Positions 5,612-9,307 of a DNA stretch of 9,307 nt are shown here, piece by piece. The notes under the pieces are model-generated. The model was not told where the DNA came from. It saw only the letters and a program-made list of their open reading frames with translations, and ran no database searches. How positions within the stretch are numbered: the first letter of the stretch is position 1; the number at the start of each line of letters is the position of its first letter. The DNA comes from CF-96 sp036269455 (GTDB lineage Bacteria; Chloroflexota; Dormibacteria; Aeolococcales; Aeolococcaceae): the NCBI GenBank assembly GCA_036269455.1, contig DATARS010000057.1, positions 1 to 9,307 on the forward strand, in the 5' to 3' direction. A program made the position numbers and the translations under genes.

Positions 5612-7498
5612 CTACCCGCGAGCGAGCGAGCGCGCCGCGGCGACGATCGCCGGCGCGTCGATCCCGGCGGCGGCCCGGAGCTCCGCGGCCGTTCCCGAGG
5701 TGGGCAGCCCGGTGACAGCGAGCTGCACGACCCGCGGCGGGTGCTCGTCCCGGGCGAGCGCCTCGAGCACCGCGCTGCCGATGCCGCCCTCGCGGTGGTG
5801 GTCCTCGACGGTGACCAGGCGGCCGCCGGTGACCCGTGACGCCTCGCGCAGGGTGGCGGCGTCGACCGGCTTCACCGAGTAGAGGTCGATGACCCGGGCG
5901 TGGATGCCGTCCTTCTCGAGCTGGGCGGCGGCGTCGAGGCAGAGATGCAGGGTGACCCCGGCGCCGATCAGGGCGACGCTGTCGCCGTCGCTCTGCCGCA
6001 CCACCTTCGAGCCCCCCACGGAGAAGGTCTCGTCAGCCCCGTAGAGCACCGGGTAGGCGCCCCGGGTGGTGCGCATGTACACGATGCCGTCGGTGTCCGC
6101 CATCAGCGCCACCAGCTTCGCCGTCGAGCTCGCGTCCGACGGATAGAGGACGGTCGAACCGCGGATCGCGCGGAACATCGCCAGGTCCTCGAGGGCCATC
6201 TGCGAGGGTCCGTCGGCGCCGATCTAGACCCCGGCGTGCGAGCCGCTCAGCCGGATGTCGGCCTCGGAGATGCTCGCCATGCGGATGAAGTCGTGGGCGC
6301 GGGTGAGGAAGGCGGCGAAGGTCGAGGCGAAGGGGACGTAGCCGCGCACGCTCATGCCCACCGCCGAGGCGACGAGCTGCTGCTCGGCGATCCACATCTC
6401 GAAGAAGCGCTCCGGATGGACCTTCTTGAAGGCGTCGGCGTGGGTGGAGTTGCTGACCTCGGCGTCGAGGACCACGACGTCGGACCGGGCGCCGAGGGCG
6501 GCGAGGGAGTCGCCGTAGGCCCGGCGGGTCGCCACCTTGGCGCCGATCTCGTAGGTGGGCAGCTCGACCTTGCCGCTCGGCGTGGAGTGGCCGGCGCTCT
6601 CGCCCGGCTCCGGCGGGTTGGTGGCGATGCGCAGGTCGGGGATCCCCCCGCCGAGCTCGGCGATGGCGCGCTCCGCCAGCTCGGGGGGGAGGGCGACGCC
6701 GTGCCAGCCCTCCTTGTCCTCGATCTCGCTGACGCCCGAGCCCTTCTTGGTGCGCGCCAGGATGGCGACCGGGCGCTCGCGCTCGGCGCGGGCCTCGGAC
6801 AGCGCGCGGTCGATCTGCGCGAGATCGTGGCCGTCGATGACGATGGCGCGGCAGCCGAAGGACTCGACCCTCGCCTGGTAGACGTTCATCTCCCACTCGT
6901 ACTCGGTGGGCCCGCGCTGGCCGAGCCGGTTGATGTCACAGATGGCGGTGAGGTTGTTGAGCCCGTAGTGGGACGCCTTGTCGAAGGCCTCCCAGATCGA
7001 GCCCTCGGCGAGCTCGCTGTCGCCGCAGACCGTCCACACGTGGTACGGGAGTTTGTCCAGGTACCGGCCCGCGAGGGCGACGCCGACGGCGATCGGCAGC
7101 CCCTGCCCGAGCGAGCCGGTGGCGACGTCGACCCAGGGCAGCACCGGGGTGGGGTGGCCCTGCAGCGGCGAGCCGAACTCGCGGTAGTGCATCAGCTCCT
7201 CGTCGCTGACCACGCCCACCGCCTTGAACAGGGCGTAGATGAGCGGCGAGGCGTGGCCCTTCGAGAAGATGAGGTGGTCGTTGGCCGGGTTCTTCGGGTT
7301 CGACCAGTCGTAGCGCAGATGGCGCGCCGCCAGCACCGCGATCAGGTCCGATGCGGACATGCTCGAGGTGGGATGGCCGGAGCCCGCCTTGGTGCTCGCG
7401 CGGATGCCGTCGATCCGCAGCTGCTTCCCCAGCTCAGCGACGAGAGCGAGGTCCGATGTGGCAGTGACCTCCTCCGAGGTGCGCCCCGTGACCGACAT
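5612..7498 (-). CDS. tkt: Transketolase, interrupted by an in-frame TAG at codon 425
   Basis: Thiamine-diphosphate enzyme transferring two-carbon ketol units in the non-oxidative pentose phosphate pathway. The ATG at 7498 has GGAGGA (7504-7509) 5 nt upstream. The frame spans 628 codons plus the stop, matching the short, animal-like transketolase class of about 620 aa. The ThDP-binding N-terminal domain has AGSGHPTSS (38-46), FSKGHASPL (79-87) and the GD...E metal-binding region (159-169) running to CDINRLGQ. The Pyr domain has the cofactor-contacting Glu in WIAEQQL (E372). The C-terminal domain ends near VTGLPTSG. At 6224-6226 the frame reads TAG between SGSHAGV and IGADGPSQMALED, where the family has Ser. 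No frameshift occurs, and homology resumes at the next codon. As read, a ribosome yields a 424-aa protein lacking half the Pyr domain and the C-terminal domain, probably inactive. A second initiation at the ATG at 6199 has no ribosome binding site. Confidence 0.9.
6224..6226 (-). other. In-frame amber codon inside tkt (expected Ser)
   Basis: The minus-strand triplet TAG is codon 425 of tkt. Flanking residues HAGV and IGADGPSQ match the transketolase motif whose usual form is HAGV/HCGV, then Ser, IGEDGPSQ. A single C-to-A change on the coding strand turns TCG (Ser) into TAG. The site lies inside the Pyr domain, not at the boundary between ThDP-binding and Pyr domains where natural two-subunit transketolases divide. 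Confidence 0.95.
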
Positions 7499-7503
7499 CG
7501 TCG

Positions 7504-7509
7504 TCCTCC
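7504..7509 (-). promoter_or_regulatory. Ribosome binding site that fixes the tkt start
   Basis: GGAGGA on the minus strand lies 5 nt before the ATG at 7498. The frame is open further upstream to 7597, but those 33 codons (rich in Pro and Arg) do not look like transketolase and no comparable site precedes that start. The ATG at 7498 is therefore the better start. Confidence 0.8.
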
Positions 7510-7536
7510 GCGGTACGTCCGTTCCCGGGCCGACCC

Positions 7537-7590
7537 GGGGCACGGGCGGTCTCAGCACGTGATCGAGCCCCATGATGGGGGCACGGGCGG
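7537..7590 (-). repeat. Perfect 13-bp direct repeat upstream of tkt, with palindromes between and beside the copies
   Basis: GGGGCACGGGCGG on the + strand occurs at 7537-7549 and again at 7578-7590, 41 bp apart start to start, close to four helical turns. Between the copies lie the palindrome CACGTG (7556-7561) and the inverted repeat CCCCAT-G-ATGGGG (7568-7580, sharing 3 bp with the second copy). The block sits about 40-90 bp before the tkt start, where operators would be expected. I cannot identify the regulator, and no clear -10/-35 pair is visible on the minus strand. Confidence 0.45.
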
Positions 7591-7669
7591 GTTTCATGCA
7601 CGCGCCGCGGCGGTGGTCGTCGGGGTGGCTTCTGGGACGGCAGGGGAGGGGAGGCGGGTCCCCCCGGCA

Positions 7670-7686
7670 GGGGAGATGGCCTCCCC
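7670..7686 (-). terminator. Hairpin just downstream of the phosphorylase-like gene
   Basis: GGGGAG (7670-7675) pairs with CTCCCC (7681-7686) around a 5-nt loop, 5 nt after the stop codon at 7692-7694. A longer outer pairing of GGCGGG (7653-7658) with CCCGCC (7685-7690) is an alternative fold that would use part of the same bases. No U-tract follows, so a terminator role is plausible but not shown. If it leaks, transcription could continue into tkt. Confidence 0.4.
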
Positions 7687-7691
7687 CGCCG

Positions 7692-8402
7692 TCAGCCGCG
7701 ACCGAGAACCGCGGCCACCGCGCACCCGGAGGCGGCCTCGACCACCGGCGCCGCGGCCTCCCGGACCCGGCGCACCCCGGGCTGGGCGAGGGTGCCGAGG
7801 CGCGACCAGCCCCGGTCGTCGCGGCCGGCGGCGACGAGCACCCGCCCGGGTGCCTCGATCTGTTCGTGGATCCCCTGGCAGGCGAGCACCTGTCCCCCCA
7901 CCGCCGCCGCCGCCTCCCGCCAGGGGTCGACCTCGGCGCTCACCGCGGCGTACCCCGCGACCGCCAGGCTCTCCCAGGCCTGCTGCGAATGGATGGCCGC
8001 CTCGACCTGCCCGACCCGGGCGTCGACCACCTCCATCCCCGCCGGGGCGCCCTGCCGGGCACGGATCCGAAGCCGGGCGTCGCCGTCGAGCACCACCGCG
8101 GGCGGCCGCACCAGCCCCGTCGCCGCTCCGGCACCGAGGACCACGACCTGGCGCCCGCGCGGCATCCAGAAGGACGCCGCCTGCCGGGCCGACTCGGCGC
8201 CCGGCCCCGAGACCACCACCGCGAGGGTGCCGTCGCCGGTGACGCAGGTCCACGCCTCCGCCGCCCGCCCCGCCGGCACCGAGCTCCAGCGCAGCCTCCG
8301 AGCGCTCAGCGCGGCGCGGACCGCCAGCGCCTCCCGGTGCAGCGCGCAGGCGATCACCCCGATCAGCCAGGGTCGGGTGGCCAGCTCGTCGGTCTCGGGC
8401 AC
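7692..8402 (-). CDS. Divergent nucleoside-phosphorylase-superfamily-like protein
   Basis: A 236-aa protein from the GTG at 8402, chosen because GAGGAG (8408-8413) lies 5 nt upstream. An ATG at 8432 with GGAG 8 nt upstream is a reasonable alternative adding ten residues. The fold pattern resembles the PNP/MTA-SAH nucleosidase superfamily, including HpnG-type proteins. IGVIACALHREALAVRAAL opens the sequence (residues 14-32), VVVSGPGAESAR follows at 62-73, and VVVLGAGAATGL is at 86-97. AVSAEVDPWREAAA (153-166) sits where the family has its ribose-binding Met-Glu, with E157 kept. ACQGIHE (174-180) replaces the family's RGISD, putting Glu where the catalytic Asp would be. That may mean altered chemistry or a non-catalytic member. 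No signal peptide is seen. It is transcribed in the same direction as tkt, 193 bp upstream, with a hairpin between. The superfamily is a moderate call and no substrate is inferred. Confidence 0.55.
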   Translation of the reverse strand: MPETDELATRPWLIGVIACALHREALAVRAALSARRLRWSSVPAGRAAEAWTCVTGDGTLAVVVSGPGAESARQAASFWMPRGRQVVVLGAGAATGLVRPPAVVLDGDARLRIRARQGAPAGMEVVDARVGQVEAAIHSQQAWESLAVAGYAAVSAEVDPWREAAAAVGGQVLACQGIHEQIEAPGRVLVAAGRDDRGWSRLGTLAQPGVRRVREAAAPVVEAASGCAVAAVLGRG

Positions 8403-8476
8403 GTGCTCTCCTCGGGGGTCGGTTCGGCGCATTGTGCCCGCTCCGGCGCCTGGGGCGGCCCCCGGTCGGGGGGGTG

Positions 8477-8482
8477 TAGACT
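8477..8482 (+). promoter_or_regulatory. Possible -10 element for tRNA-Arg
   Basis: TAGACT fits the TANNNT consensus and lies 27 nt before the tRNA 5' end, leaving a leader of about 20 nt. No good -35 is found at the usual 16-18 bp upstream, which is common in GC-rich genomes but keeps this call weak. Confidence 0.35.
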
Positions 8483-8509
8483 CCGCTCCCACCGCGCAGG
8501 TGGCAGCGC

Positions 8510-8586
8510 GCGCCCATAGCTCAGCCCGGATAGAGCAGCGGACTACGGATCCGTGCGCGGGGGTTCAAATCCTCCTGGGCGCGCCA
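8510..8586 (+). tRNA. tRNA-Arg (anticodon ACG), CCA encoded
   Basis: The full cloverleaf can be folded by hand. Acceptor GCGCCCA (8510-8516) pairs perfectly with TGGGCGC (8576-8582). The D-stem GCTC/GAGC is 8519-8522/8533-8536. The anticodon stem GCGGA/TCCGT (8538-8542/8550-8554, one G-T) surrounds the loop CTACGGA, giving anticodon ACG at 8545-8547. The variable region is 4 nt. The T-stem GGGGG/CCTCC (one G-T) holds the loop TTCAAAT. The discriminator is G8583, followed by genomically encoded CCA at 8584-8586. With A34 modified to inosine it would read CGU, CGC and CGA arginine codons. The neighbouring phosphorylase-like gene is divergent. Confidence 0.95.
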
Positions 8587-8592
8587 CTTTTT

Positions 8593-8717
8593 CGACCGGG
8601 GGCAGGCTACGCCTCCCCCGCTCGGTCGCAAGACATCGCTTCGCGATGCCGGCTCCCACCCCCTCCACGGCGGGACTCCCCGCCGGCGCTCGCTTTGCTC
8701 GCGTGCGGCTTCGCCGC
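8593..8717 (+). repeat. Run of hairpins in the non-coding stretch downstream of tRNA-Arg
   Basis: Four stem-loops follow within 125 bp. At 8593-8628 there is a long imperfect one: outer CGACCG/CGGTCG, a 3-nt bulge, GGGG/CCCC, and inner AGGC-TAC-GCCT. At 8634-8648 is CATCGC-TTC-GCGATG, at 8668-8685 CGGCGGG-ACTC-CCCGCCG, and at 8705-8717 GCGGC-TTC-GCCGC. A T5 run (8588-8592) sits between the tRNA and the first hairpin, not after it, so this is not a classical intrinsic terminator for the tRNA. The stretch 8587-8778 holds no convincing gene; ORFs through it on both strands read into the tRNA itself. Confidence 0.55.
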
Positions 8718-8778
8718 TCCGCTCCGGCCACCGGCCGAGTTCCCGCCGATGGTTGCCCCGGCACCGCCCCGCCGGTGG

Positions 8779-9307
8779 TCACGCCGCCGCCTGAGTCCCC
8801 CACATCCTCACCGCGGACGAACTGCTCGAGGCCGCCACCCTGATCGTCTGCGCGCTTCCGGGTTGCGGATCCACCGACATTCTCATCGCCCAGTTCTGCG
8901 GCGTCTGCACCGGTCCTGGGGTGCTGGCGACCGAGAGGTCCGGCTGGCGGCTGGTGCTGTTCATCGACAGCTGACCGTGCAGCGGAGGCGAAGCGGGCGC
9001 GAAGGAGACGAAGTACCTCTTGTTGACGGCATCCCAGTTGTGGTTGGCGAAGTCGAAGGTGACCGCCCTGGTGGGGAGTGCTCGCTGGAGCGTGCCCTGG
9101 ATTCGCTGGCGGTTGGCGGTGGAGATGTACGCGGTCATCGTGATGGGGTCGACGGTACCGCCCGACCAGTTGTCGGTGGAGACAACTCCGACGACCGACG
9201 TGGCGGCGCCGCTCTGGCGGTCGGTCACGCTGATGTCCGGCGTGAGCGTGGTGCCGGCGATGGTCGCGGTCACGAGGTAGCCGATCGTCGTCGTCCCACC
9301 GGGTTGA
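8779..9307 (-). CDS. Unrecognised protein, C-terminal part (5' end outside window)
   Basis: The frame stays open from the right edge to a TGA at 8779-8781, giving about 175 residues. The internal GTG at 9271-9273 is unlikely to be the true start because the frame continues to 9307 without a stop. The sequence is rich in Ser, Thr, Ala and Val, with alternating patterns such as TATIAGTTLTPDISVTD and AQTIRVAASSSSSAVRMW that suggest beta-rich structure. It has no Cys and one WDAVNKRYFVSF segment. This composition would suit a secreted or structural protein, but no domain or catalytic motif is recognised and a signal peptide could lie outside the window. By eye it is less uniformly GC-extreme than the metabolic genes. 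Its residue composition looks like real protein, unlike the Arg/Pro-rich antisense frames. Function unknown. Confidence 0.65.
   Translation of the reverse strand, partial: QPGGTTTIGYLVTATIAGTTLTPDISVTDRQSGAATSVVGVVSTDNWSGGTVDPITMTAYISTANRQRIQGTLQRALPTRAVTFDFANHNWDAVNKRYFVSFAPASPPLHGQLSMNSTSRQPDLSVASTPGPVQTPQNWAMRMSVDPQPGSAQTIRVAASSSSSAVRMWGTQAAA

Noticed and set aside
5612..6199. A separate gene for a stand-alone transketolase C-terminal subunit starting at the ATG at 6199
   Set aside because: The ATG is an internal Met of the conserved motif, there is no ribosome binding site, and the break falls inside the Pyr domain instead of at the domain boundary used by natural split transketolases.
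6223..6228. TCTAGA (XbaI site) at the tkt amber codon as a sign of a cloning scar
   Set aside because: The sequence around it is continuous transketolase in the correct frame with no insertion, so a vector junction is not supported. The six bases arise from the TAG itself.
5900..8242. A 780-codon plus-strand open frame antisense to tkt and the phosphorylase-like gene
   Set aside because: Shadow of the minus-strand coding pattern. Its later part becomes Pro/Arg repeats with no conserved motif.
8543..8803. Minus-strand 86-aa ORF ending in ARPGGFEPPRTDP, and the plus-strand ORF 8553-8843
   Set aside because: The ARPGGFEPP tail is the antisense translation of a tRNA T-arm and 3' end, a well-known spurious annotation. 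Both ORFs run through the tRNA and the hairpin stretch.

Overview
The window comes from a very GC-rich bacterial chromosome. Coding frames favour G/C at third positions, and nearly every frame is open on both strands. The gene order tkt-tal-zwf-opcA-pgl, the presence of opcA, the long TalB-type transaldolase and the near-absence of intergenic space suggest an actinobacterium or a Dormibacterota/Chloroflexota-type soil bacterium. The phylum is an inference; no rRNA or marker gene is present to settle it.

Layout. At the left edge (1-129, + strand) is the C-terminal tail of a protein with a DUF4214-like repeat, closed by a UUCG-capped hairpin. From 7498 down to 356 the minus strand carries one tightly packed gene cluster in the order tkt, tal, zwf, opcA, pgl, a 66-codon Cys/His-containing ORF, and a rubrerythrin. 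The junctions tal/zwf (TGATG), opcA/pgl (ATGA) and pgl/66-aa ORF (ATGA) overlap, and zwf/opcA are 3 nt apart, so everything from tal to the 66-aa ORF is probably translationally coupled. Between tkt and tal lies a 103-bp gap with a strong hairpin. Upstream of tkt is a 193-bp gap holding a perfect 13-bp direct repeat and small palindromes, then a divergent nucleoside-phosphorylase-superfamily-like gene on the minus strand. A plus-strand tRNA-Arg(ACG) follows at 8510-8586, then a hairpin-rich non-coding stretch, and finally the C-terminal part of an unrecognised minus-strand protein that runs off the right edge.

Function. The cluster encodes both branches of the pentose phosphate pathway: Zwf with its assembly/activation factor OpcA, then lactonase Pgl, for NADPH production; and Tal plus Tkt for the sugar rearrangements. 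6-phosphogluconate dehydrogenase (gnd) is not in the window. The rubrerythrin and the small Cys/His protein at the promoter-distal end would fit a peroxide-defence role beside NADPH production, but that link is inferred.

The most notable anomaly is an in-frame TAG at codon 425 of tkt. It replaces a Ser in a conserved Pyr-domain motif, while the reading frame and conserved sequence continue intact on both sides. It is either a nonsense mutation or sequencing/assembly error (one base from TCG) or, much less likely, a recoded/suppressed codon. Other points of interest are a rubrerythrin lacking one diiron Glu ligand (Ser53), the coupled 66-aa protein and the tkt upstream repeats. I see no CRISPR, transposon or defence system, and the window is largely ordinary central metabolism.
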